64,000 nucleotides of DNA from CAZQXD01 sp964597315 (lineage in GTDB: Bacteria > Pseudomonadota > Gammaproteobacteria > Competibacterales > Competibacteraceae), in NCBI GenBank assembly GCA_964597315.1, contig CAZQXD010000005.1:1-64000 (forward strand), in the 5' to 3' direction. Under the pieces are notes generated by a model. That model saw only the letters and a program-made list of their open reading frames with translations. It had not been told where the DNA came from and made no database searches. Of the stretch, positions 26,427 through 34,542 are shown piece by piece (position 1 is the stretch's first letter; each line of letters starts with the position of its first letter). Made by a program: the position numbers and the translations under genes.

Positions 26427-27887
26427 ATGGCAAACGCATCGACATACACCACGCCTTACCGCTCCCAGCGGGTAGCCAAGCCCTACTTTATCGCCGCCAT
26501 CGCCCTGTTCGTAGGACAGGTGCTGTTCGGGCTGATCATGGGGCTGCAATACGTGGTGGGGGATTTTCTATTCCCCTGGCTGCCCTTTAACGTGGCCCGC
26601 ATGGTCCACACCAATCTGCTGATCGTGTGGCTGCTGTTCGGCTTCATGGGGGCGTCCTATTATCTGGTGCCCGAGGAGTCGGAAACCGAACTGTGGAGTC
26701 CGTGGCTGGCCATCCTGCTGTTCTGGGTGTTCCTGGTGGCCGGGGTGCTGACCATCCTGGGCTATCTGTTGGTGCCCTATTCGGCCCTGGCGGAGCTGAC
26801 CGGCAACAGCCTGCTGCCCACCATGGGCCGGGAGTTTCTGGAGCAGCCGACCCTGACCAAGATCGGTATTGTCATCGTGGCCCTGGGCTTTCTGGCCAAT
26901 GTGGGCCTGACTGTACTCCGGGGTCGCAAGACCGTGGTCAATCTGGTGCTGCTCACGGGCCTGACCGGTCTGGCGGTGTTTTTCCTGTTCGCCTTCGTCA
27001 ATCCCCATAACCTAGTGCTGGATAAATTCTACTGGTGGTGGGTGGTGCATCTGTGGGTGGAGGGCGTCTGGGAACTGATCATGGGCGCCATTCTGGCCTT
27101 CGTGCTCATCAAGATCACCGGGGTGGATCGGGAAGTCGTCGAAAAATGGCTGTATGTGATTATCGCCATGGCCCTGATCACCGGCATCATCGGCACCGGC
27201 CACCATTATTTCTGGATCGGCGCTCCCGGGTACTGGCAGTGGTGGGGCAGTATCTTCTCCGCCCTGGAGCCGCTGCCGTTCTTCGCCATGACCGTATTCG
27301 CCTTCAATATGGTCAATCGCCGCCGCCGCGCTCACCCCAACAAGGCCGCCATGATCTGGGCCTTGGGCGCCTCGGTGGTGGCCTTTCTGGGAGCCGGGGT
27401 CTGGGGCTTTATGCACACCCTGGCGCCGGTGAACTACTACACCCACGGCACCCAAATCACCGCCGCCCACGGCCATCTGGCCTTCTATGGGGCCTATGCG
27501 CTGATCGTGCTGGCCATTATCTCCTACGCCATGCCCATGCTGCGGGGCCGGGTGGCCGCCGAGAGCAACAAGAGCCAGGTGCTGGAAATGTGGGCTTTCT
27601 GGCTGATGACCATCGCCATGGTGTGGATGGTGTTGTTCCTCACAGGCGCGGGCATCTTGCAAGTGTGGCTGCAACGCTATAGTGATTCGCCCCTGCCGTT
27701 CATGCAGGTCCAGGACCAGGTCAGCATGTTCTACTGGTCCCGGGAGATCGCCGGGGTGGTGTTCCTGAGCGGGGTAATCGTGTATGTGGCCAGCTTCTTC
27801 GTGGGCCGCAAGGAGCCGGAGCGCAGCACGATCATGGACCGCCGCTCCCAGTCCCCGGCTGGGACCGAGGCGACGGTGGAGGGTTGA
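26427..27887 (+). CDS. norB: Nitric oxide reductase large subunit (cNOR)
   Basis: A 486-residue protein with 12 hydrophobic segments. It carries conserved heme-copper-oxidase-like histidines: ARMVHTNLL, WVVHLWVEGVWE (with the NorB-specific Glu pair), GTGHHYFWIG and HGHLAFYGAY. Reduces 2 NO to N2O. It is the short form without a fused quinol-oxidising N-terminus, consistent with the separate NorC. It is followed by a strong hairpin before norQ. Confidence 0.95.
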   Translation: MANASTYTTPYRSQRVAKPYFIAAIALFVGQVLFGLIMGLQYVVGDFLFPWLPFNVARMVHTNLLIVWLLFGFMGASYYLVPEESETELWSPWLAILLFWVFLVAGVLTILGYLLVPYSALAELTGNSLLPTMGREFLEQPTLTKIGIVIVALGFLANVGLTVLRGRKTVVNLVLLTGLTGLAVFFLFAFVNPHNLVLDKFYWWWVVHLWVEGVWELIMGAILAFVLIKITGVDREVVEKWLYVIIAMALITGIIGTGHHYFWIGAPGYWQWWGSIFSALEPLPFFAMTVFAFNMVNRRRRAHPNKAAMIWALGASVVAFLGAGVWGFMHTLAPVNYYTHGTQITAAHGHLAFYGAYALIVLAIISYAMPMLRGRVAAESNKSQVLEMWAFWLMTIAMVWMVLFLTGAGILQVWLQRYSDSPLPFMQVQDQVSMFYWSREIAGVVFLSGVIVYVASFFVGRKEPERSTIMDRRSQSPAGTEATVEG

Positions 27888-27896
27888 GCGAGGGGT

Positions 27897-27921
27897 GACC
27901 CCCCTGGTTTCCAGGGGGGTC
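27897..27921 (+). terminator. Strong hairpin between norB and norQ
   Basis: A perfect 11-bp stem GACCCCCCTGG/CCAGGGGGGTC with a TTT loop lies 10 bp after the norB stop. Only a weak T-run (CTTAG) follows. It may attenuate norQ or stabilise norCB mRNA. Confidence 0.6.
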
Positions 27922-27997
27922 TTAGCGGGTTGGCCGATGCTCACCCGCGAGGCCGGTTTAGCTGCCACCCCTCCACCTCCTGAACGAGAAACCCACT

Positions 27998-28810
27998 ATG
28001 AATCAAGCCGCCCGACTTCGGCTACAAGACGACGCCCTGCCCTACTACAGCCCCCAGGGCCAGGAGCTGGCCCTGTTCGAAACGGCCTGGCGTCGGCAAC
28101 TGCCGGTGTTGCTCAAAGGCCCCACCGGCTGCGGTAAGACCCGTTTGGTGGCCCATATGGCGGCCCGTCTGGGTCGGCCTTTGTACACCGTGGCCTGCCA
28201 TGACGACCTCACCGCCGCCGATCTGGTGGGGCGGCATCTGATCCGGGACGATGGCACTTTCTGGGCCGACGGACCCCTGACCCGGGCGGTGCGGGAAGGG
28301 GCTATCTGCTACCTGGACGAAGTGGTGGAGGCCCGCAAGGACACCACGGTGGTGCTCCACCCCCTCACCGACGACCGCCGCATCCTGCCCATCGAGCGCA
28401 CCGGCGAGACCCTGCAAGCGCCACCAGAGTTCATGCTGGTGGTGTCCTACAACCCCGGCTACCAGAACCTGCTCAAGGGCATGAAGCCCTCCACCCGGCA
28501 GCGGTTCCTGGCCCTCACCCTGGGCTATCCGGGACCGGAGCTGGAACAGGCCATCCTGGTACAAGAGACTGGTATCGACCCGGAACTGGCCAGGCGGCTG
28601 GTGGGCCTGGGCCGGGCTTTGCGGGCTTTGGAGGACCATGACCTGGAAGAGGGGGCCTCCACCCGGCTGCTGGTCTACGCCGCCACCCTCATGGACGCAG
28701 GCATGGTCCCCCGGGACGCCTGCCGGGCCGCCCTGGTGGAGCCGCTCAGCGACGACCCGGAAACCCTGGCGGCCCTGATGGAGGTGGTGGATGCCGGTTT
28801 CCCTGCCTGA
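27998..28810 (+). CDS. norQ: NorQ/CbbQ-type AAA+ ATPase
   Basis: A 270-residue MoxR-class AAA ATPase with Walker A GPTGCGKT (41-48), a pre-sensor segment DDLTAADLVGRHL, Walker B AICYLDEVVEAR and a C-terminal lid ending EVVDAGFPA. NorQ works with NorD (a VWA protein) to activate cNOR, probably by inserting the non-heme iron. No norD is seen in the window. The ORF overlaps the next gene by 20 bp. Confidence 0.92.
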   Translation: MNQAARLRLQDDALPYYSPQGQELALFETAWRRQLPVLLKGPTGCGKTRLVAHMAARLGRPLYTVACHDDLTAADLVGRHLIRDDGTFWADGPLTRAVREGAICYLDEVVEARKDTTVVLHPLTDDRRILPIERTGETLQAPPEFMLVVSYNPGYQNLLKGMKPSTRQRFLALTLGYPGPELEQAILVQETGIDPELARRLVGLGRALRALEDHDLEEGASTRLLVYAATLMDAGMVPRDACRAALVEPLSDDPETLAALMEVVDAGFPA

Positions 28811-29198
28811 GGACCGCCCGCCCGGCCAGAGCCTGGCGGTGACGGCCGAGGTCCTGTACCTGCTGAACATGCTGCCCCTGCCGGGCATCGCTTTCGTGGC
28901 GCTGTTGTGGCTGTACTGGCGGCATTATGAGAATGCTTCGGCCCTGGCCCGGGGGCATCTGTCCCAGACCGTCATCGCCACCTTCTGGGCGGCGGGGCTG
29001 CTGCTGGGCTTGAATCTACTGATCCTGGGGCTGGGGGGTTACCGCTCCCCGTCCGTGTGGGTCGTGGTGTTTCTGTACTTCGTTACCTGCCACTCGGCTT
29101 TCATCCTGCTGGGGGTGATAGGACTGGTCAAGGCCCTGGCCGGCCAGCCCTACCGCTATCCCCTGGTGGGCCGCAACCCGTTCGTCGGCGCCCGTTGA
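28791..29198 (+). CDS. Small membrane protein in the nor-nir cluster
   Basis: A 135-residue protein with three predicted TM segments (about 20-42, 62-84, 90-113), basic flanks and no recognised domain. The start overlaps the norQ end by 20 bp, so translation is likely coupled. Short membrane proteins of this kind occur in denitrification clusters, but I cannot assign it to NorE or any other named family. An FNR-type box follows 9 bp after its stop. Confidence 0.65.
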   Translation: MPVSLPEDRPPGQSLAVTAEVLYLLNMLPLPGIAFVALLWLYWRHYENASALARGHLSQTVIATFWAAGLLLGLNLLILGLGGYRSPSVWVVVFLYFVTCHSAFILLGVIGLVKALAGQPYRYPLVGRNPFVGAR

Positions 29199-29206
29199 TT
29201 CCGGGT

Positions 29207-29220
29207 TTGACCCAGGTCAA
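29207..29220. promoter_or_regulatory. FNR/DNR-type box upstream of nirS
   Basis: TTGACCCAGGTCAA is a perfect dyad close to TTGAT-N4-ATCAA. Its centre is 65 bp upstream of the nirS ATG. A TGATAG box at 29245-29250 would put it near -41.5. Confidence 0.8.
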
Positions 29221-29278
29221 GGCGTTCCGGTCCCGACGGCAGTCTGATAGCAGCGCACTTGAACAAAGGGGATTCGAC

Positions 29279-31024
29279 ATGCATAAGAAAATATCGCGCC
29301 GTGCACCCATCTTCGCCCTAACCGCCTTGTCCCTAAGCCTGGGCATGAGCCTGGCCGGGGCACAGGAACAGACCGACACGGAACACCCAAACGTCACCCC
29401 CGGGGAACTGCGCTACAAAGGCTCGCCCAGCCCCATCCCGGACGAGGAGGCCAAGATGGTCATCTCCCCCGGAGCGCCGCCTATGACCGAGGAGGAGTTC
29501 GCCCACGCCCGGAAGATTTTCTTCGAACGCTGCGCCGGCTGCCATGGAGTGTTGCGCAAGGGCGCCACCGGCAAACCCCTGACTACGGACATCACCCAGC
29601 AGCGGGGCACCGAGTTCCTCAAGGTGTTCATCACCTACGGCTCTCCCGCCGGCATGCCTAACTGGGGCAGCTCCGGGGATCTGAGCGAGGATGAGGTGGA
29701 TATGATGGCCAGGTATCTCCAGCACGAGCCGCCGGCGCCCCCGGAATGGGGCATGGCCGAGATGCAGGAGAGCTGGAAGGTGCTGATTCCGCCGGAGCAG
29801 CGGCCCACCGAAAAGATGAATGACTACAATCTGGAGAACCTGTTCTCGGTGACCTTGCGGGATGCGGGCCAGATTGCTCTGATCGACGGCGACACCAAGG
29901 ACATCATCAATGTGGTGGACACCGGTTACGCGGTGCATATTTCCCGGATGTCCGCTTCCGGCCGCTATCTGTTCGTGATCGGCCGCGACGCTCGGATCAA
30001 CCTGATCGACTTGTGGATGGAAACCCCCGATAACGTGGCCACCATCAAGGTGGGCCTGGAAGCCCGCTCCGTGGAGACTTCCAAGTACAAGGGTTACGAG
30101 GACAAATACGCTATCGCTGGCGCCTACTGGCCGCCCCAGTACACCATCATGGACGGGGACACCTTGGAGCCACTGAAGATTGTCTCCACCCGGGGCATGA
30201 CCGTGGACACCCAGGAATACCACCCCGAACCCCGGGTGGCGGCCATCGTGGCCTCCCACGAAAACCCGGACTTCATCATCAACGTCAAGGAAACCGGCAA
30301 GATCCTGCTGGTGAACTATGAAAACGTGGATGCCCTGCAAATCACCGAGATCGGCGCGGCCCGGTTCCTCCACGATGGCGGCTGGGACAAGACCCTGCGC
30401 TATTTCCTCACCGCCGCCAATAAGTCCAACAAGATCGCCGTGGTGGACTCCAAGGACCGCAATCTGGAGGCCCTAGTGGACGTAGGCTCCATCCCCCATC
30501 CGGGCCGGGGCGCCAACTTCGACCATCCCGAGTTCGGGCCGGTGTGGGCCACCTCCCACCTGGGCGACGACAGCATCGCCTTGATCGGCACCGACCCGGA
30601 AGGCCATCCCGACCAGGCTTGGAAGATGGTGGGTAAGCTCAAGGGCCAGGGGGGCGGTTCCCTGTTCATCAAGACCCATCCCACCTCCCGCAACCTGTAT
30701 GTGGACACCGCCCTGAACCCCGACGAGAAAATCTCCCAGTCGGTGGCGGTGTACGACCTGGACGATCTGTCCAAGGCACCGGCGGTGCTGCCCATCGCCG
30801 AATGGTCGGGCATTACTGAAGGGCCTCGGCGGGTGGTGCAGCCGGAGTACAACAAGGTCGGCGACGAGGTGTGGTTCTCGGTGTGGAACGGCAAGGACCA
30901 GGAATCGGCCATTGTCGTGGTGGATGACAAGACCCGTGAACTGAAAAAGGTCATCAAGGACCAGCGGCTGATTACCCCCACCGGCAAGTTCAACGTCTAC
31001 AACACCCAGCACGACGTGTATTGA
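29279..31024 (+). CDS. nirS: Cytochrome cd1 nitrite reductase
   Basis: A 581-residue protein starting at ATG 29279 with a signal peptide (1-28, GAQEQ). It has a heme c domain (CAGCH, C85/C88/H89) and an eight-bladed d1 propeller. The d1 domain is near-identical in motif to Pseudomonas NirS: proximal His220 (YAVHISRMSASGRY) and distal pair His327 (VASHENP) and His365 (FLHDGGWD), ending FNVYNTQHDVY. It reduces nitrite to NO in the periplasm and needs heme d1 from nirFDLGHJEN. A terminator separates it from nirC. Confidence 0.98.
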   Translation: MHKKISRRAPIFALTALSLSLGMSLAGAQEQTDTEHPNVTPGELRYKGSPSPIPDEEAKMVISPGAPPMTEEEFAHARKIFFERCAGCHGVLRKGATGKPLTTDITQQRGTEFLKVFITYGSPAGMPNWGSSGDLSEDEVDMMARYLQHEPPAPPEWGMAEMQESWKVLIPPEQRPTEKMNDYNLENLFSVTLRDAGQIALIDGDTKDIINVVDTGYAVHISRMSASGRYLFVIGRDARINLIDLWMETPDNVATIKVGLEARSVETSKYKGYEDKYAIAGAYWPPQYTIMDGDTLEPLKIVSTRGMTVDTQEYHPEPRVAAIVASHENPDFIINVKETGKILLVNYENVDALQITEIGAARFLHDGGWDKTLRYFLTAANKSNKIAVVDSKDRNLEALVDVGSIPHPGRGANFDHPEFGPVWATSHLGDDSIALIGTDPEGHPDQAWKMVGKLKGQGGGSLFIKTHPTSRNLYVDTALNPDEKISQSVAVYDLDDLSKAPAVLPIAEWSGITEGPRRVVQPEYNKVGDEVWFSVWNGKDQESAIVVVDDKTRELKKVIKDQRLITPTGKFNVYNTQHDVY

Positions 31025-31049
31025 TAGATTGAGAGGCGCTCTCGCGACT

Positions 31050-31070
31050 GGGGCAGGGAAGCCCCTTTTT
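31050..31070 (+). terminator. Rho-independent terminator between nirS and nirC
   Basis: The stem GGGGC/GCCCC with a 6-nt loop is followed directly by five T. It lies 26 bp after nirS. It would reduce nirC-F-D-L-G-H expression relative to nirS. Confidence 0.75.
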
Positions 31071-31083
31071 AATTACTAAAATC

Positions 31084-31398
31084 ATGAAGATACATATTTT
31101 AGTCAGCCTGTCCGTAGTATTGGCCGCTCCGGCGGTGGCCGAGCTATCGGCCCAGCGCCAAACGGAGTTGGGCCATCTGCTGCGCCAGGATTGCGGCTCC
31201 TGTCACGGTATGACCCTCAAGGGTGGGCTGGGACCGGCCCTGACCCCCGAGGCCCTGATCGGCAAGCCCGACGGGTTGCTGGTCAACAGTATTCTCCACG
31301 GTCGGCCCGGCACCCCCATGCCCCCCTGGGAAGGGCTGTTGACCCGGGAAGAGGCCGACTGGATCGTTCAACAATTGCGAAAGGGGTTGCCCCGATGA
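31084..31398 (+). CDS. nirC: Small periplasmic cytochrome c of the nir cluster
   Basis: A 104-residue protein with a signal peptide (1-19) and one heme motif CGSCH (C37/C40/H41). The Met ligand is likely within GTPMPPWEG. NirC-type cytochromes donate electrons to NirS or assist heme d1 maturation. The stop overlaps the nirF start (ATGA). Confidence 0.88.
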   Translation: MKIHILVSLSVVLAAPAVAELSAQRQTELGHLLRQDCGSCHGMTLKGGLGPALTPEALIGKPDGLLVNSILHGRPGTPMPPWEGLLTREEADWIVQQLRKGLPR

Positions 31399-32564
31399 AT
31401 CACTGGCGGCGTGTCTGTCTGGCCCTGGCCTGCCTGCTGTTACTGGGCGGCGCGGCCCTTCGGGGCACCGGCGACCTGGCCCTGATCGTGGAGCGGGCCG
31501 CCGGTCGAGTGCTGGTGGTGGACACCAGCCACCACAACCCCCTGGCCACGGTGACGGGGCTGGGGGACCTGTCCCACGCCTCGGTGGTCTACTCCCGGGA
31601 CCAGCGTTACGCTTATGTGTTCGGTCGCGACGGCGGGCTGACCAAAGTGGATATGCTGGAGGGGCGGATCGCCAAGCGGATCATCCAATCCGGCAACAGC
31701 ATCGGCGGGGCCATCTCCCAGGACGGCGCCCTGGTGGCCGTGTCCAATTACGAACCGGGCGGGGTCAAGATTTTCGACGCCGATACCCTGGAGTTGGTGG
31801 CCGATATTCCCGCCGAGTTCGGGGACGGTCAGCGGGCCAAGACCGTGGGTCTGGTGGACGCCCCGGGCCAGCGTTTCGTGGTTAGCCTGTTCGAGGCCGG
31901 GCAGATTTGGCTCCTGGACCTGAGTGACCGAGACCATCCCCGGATCACCAAATTCGACCACATTGGCCGCCAACCCTACGACGCCCTGATCTCCCCGGAC
32001 GGACGCTGGTATATCGCCGGACTGTTCGGAGAGGACGGCCTGGCCCTGCTGGACCTGTGGCGTCCGGAGCAGGGGGTGCGGCGCATCCTCCCGGATTATG
32101 GTCGGGGCGAGGAAAAACTCCCCGTCTACAAAATGCCCCATCTGGAGGGCTGGGCCATGGCCGGAGGCTATGCTTTCGTGCCCGCCGTGGGCCGCCACCA
32201 AGTGCTGGTGGTGGACACCGCCACCTGGACCGAGGCGGCCCGGATTGACGTCCATGGCCAGCCAGTGTTCGTCATGGCCCGCCCCGATGGCCGCCAGATT
32301 TGGGTGAACTTCGCCCACCCCCGCAACGACACGGTGCAGATCATCGATGTGGCCCACCTGAAGCTCCTGGACACCCTTACCCCCGGACCGGCAGTGCTGC
32401 ATATGGAGTTCACCCCCCGGGGCGAACAGGTCTGGGTATCGGTGCGGGACGCCGACCGGGTGCGGGTCTACGACACCGAAACCCGCCAGCCGGTGGCCGA
32501 GCTGGCCGCCGACAAGCCCAGCGGGATCTTCATGACCGCCCGCGCCCACCGCATCGGTCTGTAG
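31395..32564 (+). CDS. nirF: Heme d1 biosynthesis protein NirF
   Basis: The start is ATG 31395, overlapping nirC. The 389-residue protein has an N-terminal hydrophobic signal or anchor (ACLLLLGGAAL) and then a d1-domain-like propeller without a heme c domain (ALIVERAAGRVLVVDT, SYEPGG-like blade repeats, VKMPHLEGWAM-type region). NirF is periplasmic and acts on heme d1 precursors late in the pathway. It is smaller than NirN because it lacks the cytochrome domain. Confidence 0.92.
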   Translation: MNHWRRVCLALACLLLLGGAALRGTGDLALIVERAAGRVLVVDTSHHNPLATVTGLGDLSHASVVYSRDQRYAYVFGRDGGLTKVDMLEGRIAKRIIQSGNSIGGAISQDGALVAVSNYEPGGVKIFDADTLELVADIPAEFGDGQRAKTVGLVDAPGQRFVVSLFEAGQIWLLDLSDRDHPRITKFDHIGRQPYDALISPDGRWYIAGLFGEDGLALLDLWRPEQGVRRILPDYGRGEEKLPVYKMPHLEGWAMAGGYAFVPAVGRHQVLVVDTATWTEAARIDVHGQPVFVMARPDGRQIWVNFAHPRNDTVQIIDVAHLKLLDTLTPGPAVLHMEFTPRGEQVWVSVRDADRVRVYDTETRQPVAELAADKPSGIFMTARAHRIGL

Positions 32565-32574
32565 GAGGACCGCC

Positions 32575-33021
32575 ATGGACCCCCTAGACCACCATCTGCT
32601 CAACGACTTCCAGCGGGATTTCCCCCTCACACCCCGGCCCTTTGCCGAACTGGGCCAGCGGCTGGGGTTGACCGAGGATCAGGTATTGGCCTCCCTAAAC
32701 CGGCTGCGGGAGGCTGGCGCGGTCAGCCGGGTGGGGCCGGTGTTCGCGCCCCGGCGGGTGGGGGAAAGCACCCTGGCGGCCATGGCCGTGCCCGAGGACC
32801 GCCTGGAGGACATGGCGGCCCTGGTCAGCGCCTATCCAGAAGTGAATCACAACTATGAGCGGGAGCATCGCTATAACCTGTGGTTCGTGGTCACCGCCCC
32901 GGACCAGGCCCATCTGGACGCGGTGCTGGCCGAGATCGTCGAGCGCAGCGGGTTGCCGGTGCTGCCCCTGCCCCTGCTGGCCGACTACCACATCGACCTG
33001 GGATTTCCCCTGAGTCCATGA
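32575..33021 (+). CDS. nirD: Siroheme decarboxylase subunit NirD (Lrp/AsnC fold)
   Basis: A 148-residue protein with an AsnC-like HTH (residues 18-60) and the ferredoxin-like domain with NHNYEREHRYNLWFVV. That His/Tyr-rich segment marks the D/G-type subunits of siroheme decarboxylase, which converts siroheme to didecarboxysiroheme in heme d1 synthesis. Despite the Lrp fold it is an enzyme subunit, not a regulator. It has GGAGGA upstream of the ATG and overlaps nirL by ATGA. Confidence 0.9.
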   Translation: MDPLDHHLLNDFQRDFPLTPRPFAELGQRLGLTEDQVLASLNRLREAGAVSRVGPVFAPRRVGESTLAAMAVPEDRLEDMAALVSAYPEVNHNYEREHRYNLWFVVTAPDQAHLDAVLAEIVERSGLPVLPLPLLADYHIDLGFPLSP

Positions 33022-33542
33022 ATGCCATCCTCAAGTCGGTCCCCCCGCCCCTGGACCCCCGGGACCTGGCCCTGATCGAGTCCGTCCAGGACGGCCTGCC
33101 CCTGACCGCCGCCCCCTACGCCGCCGTGGGAGAGGGGATCGGCATGACCGAGACCGAGGTCATCCAGCGCCTGGGCAAGCTGCTGGAACGGGGCTATATC
33201 AAACGCCTGGGGGTGGTGGTGCGCCATCACGAACTGGGCTACCGGGCCAATGCCATGGTGGTCTGGAATATTGCCGATGACCAGGTGGACAGCCTGGCTC
33301 GGCGCATGGCCGCCTATCCCTTCGTCACCCTTTGTTACCGTCGGCCCCGACGGCCCCCGGACTGGCCCTATAACCTGTTTTGCATGATCCATGGCCGGTA
33401 TCGGGATACGGTGCTGGCCTGCGTAGCGCGGCTGGCCGAGGAACTGGAGCTGACGGATACAGCCCACGAGGTGCTGTTCAGCCGTCGGCGTTTCAAGCAG
33501 CGGGGCGCCCGGTTTCGGGGCCTAAACGGGAGGACCGGCTGA
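33018..33542 (+). CDS. nirL: Siroheme decarboxylase subunit NirL
   Basis: A 174-residue AsnC-fold protein with the L/H-type motif CYRRPRRPPDWPYNLFCMIHG. It pairs with a D/G-type subunit in the heterodimeric decarboxylase. The start overlaps nirD, and the stop overlaps nirG (TGATG). The order D-L-G-H matches Pseudomonas aeruginosa. Confidence 0.88.
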   Translation: MNAILKSVPPPLDPRDLALIESVQDGLPLTAAPYAAVGEGIGMTETEVIQRLGKLLERGYIKRLGVVVRHHELGYRANAMVVWNIADDQVDSLARRMAAYPFVTLCYRRPRRPPDWPYNLFCMIHGRYRDTVLACVARLAEELELTDTAHEVLFSRRRFKQRGARFRGLNGRTG

Positions 33543-33985
33543 TGGACGACCAGGACCGGGCTATCATCAATGCTTTGCAAGGGGGTTTTCCCCTGGCGCC
33601 CGAACCCTACCAGGCCGTCGCCGGGGAACTGGGCATGGCCGAGGCCGAACTGATCCGCCGCATCGACGGCCTGCTGGAGCGGGGTCTGCTCAGCCGCTTC
33701 GGACCCCTGTACCACGCCGAACGCCTGGGGGGCGCCCTGACCCTGGCGGCCCTGGCCGTGCCCCCGGAGGACTTCGAGCAAGTGGCGGAGCAGGTCAACG
33801 CCTTTCCCCAGGTGGCCCACAACTACGCCCGGGAGCATGATCTGAATATGTGGTTCGTGCTGGCCACGGAAACCCCGGAGGAGATCGACCGGGTGATCCG
33901 AGACATTGAGTCGGTCACCGGCCTGAGGGTTTACAACCTGCCCAAGCTGGAAGAATTCTTCGTGGGGCTGCGCTTCGAGGTGTAA
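33542..33985 (+). CDS. nirG: Siroheme decarboxylase subunit NirG
   Basis: A 147-residue AsnC-fold protein similar to nirD, with AHNYAREHDLNMWFVLAT. The conserved His/Tyr pattern is the D/G type. The ATG at 33542 overlaps the nirL stop. Assignment G versus D rests on gene order. Confidence 0.87.
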   Translation: MDDQDRAIINALQGGFPLAPEPYQAVAGELGMAEAELIRRIDGLLERGLLSRFGPLYHAERLGGALTLAALAVPPEDFEQVAEQVNAFPQVAHNYAREHDLNMWFVLATETPEEIDRVIRDIESVTGLRVYNLPKLEEFFVGLRFEV

Positions 33986-33986
33986 T

Positions 33987-34475
33987 GTGAATTCCCCTGT
34001 TATCGACCCCGTGGACCGCCAGATTATTCTGGCCACCCAGGCTGGCCTGCCCCGCTGCCCCCGGCCCTATGAGGCGGTGGCCGAACAGTTGGGCCTGGCC
34101 GAGGCGGAGGTGATCCGCCGCCTGCAAGCCATGCTAGAAACCGGCGTGATCCGCCGCATCGGCGTGGTGCCCAACCACTATGCCCTGGGCTACAAGGCCA
34201 ACGGCATGACCGTCTGGGACTTGCCCGTCCAGCGGGTTCGGGAACTGGGCCGGGTGGTGGGGGCGCTGGCCTTCGTCAGCCACTGTTACCACCGGCCCCG
34301 CCATCCGCCCCTGTGGCCCTACAATCTGTTCGCCATGGTCCACGGCAAAAGCCGCGACCAAGTGGAGGAGCAGACAGCGGAGATCGCCCGGCTGTTGGGG
34401 GAACATAACCGGGGCCATCGGGTTCTCTACAGTACCCGGATACTCAAAAAAACCGGCCTGCGACTGGCCGGTTAA
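33987..34475 (+). CDS. nirH: Siroheme decarboxylase subunit NirH
   Basis: A 162-residue AsnC-fold protein with CYHRPRHPPLWPYNLFAMVHG, the L/H type. The start is GTG at 33987, one base after the nirG stop. Its 3' end contains a terminator for the opposite strand. It is the last nir gene of this part of the cluster; nirJ, its usual neighbour, lies 15 kb away. Confidence 0.87.
   Translation: MNSPVIDPVDRQIILATQAGLPRCPRPYEAVAEQLGLAEAEVIRRLQAMLETGVIRRIGVVPNHYALGYKANGMTVWDLPVQRVRELGRVVGALAFVSHCYHRPRHPPLWPYNLFAMVHGKSRDQVEEQTAEIARLLGEHNRGHRVLYSTRILKKTGLRLAG
34446..34473 (-). terminator. Minus-strand terminator inside the nirH 3' end
   Basis: The stem AACCGGCC/GGCCGGTT with a 7-nt loop is followed on the minus strand by seven T. 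It would end the transcript of the minus-strand gene at 34543-35583. Confidence 0.8.
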
Positions 34476-34507
34476 AGGGGCGGTCAGTTCCACCGTTTAA
34501 GGGGATA

Positions 34508-34533
34508 GCCATGGCCCGGAACTGGGCCATGGC
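34508..34533. terminator. Convergent-gene hairpin
   Basis: A perfect 10-bp stem GCCATGGCCC/GGGCCATGGC with a 6-nt loop lies between the stops of nirH and the unknown minus-strand gene. There is no T-tract, so it is a weak terminator candidate. Confidence 0.45.
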
Positions 34534-34542
34534 GCGCCAGCC

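Noticed and set aside
32575..34475. Four Lrp/AsnC transcription regulators
   Set aside because: Order, pairing and the HxYNLWF / WPYNLF motifs identify siroheme decarboxylase subunits NirD, L, G and H.
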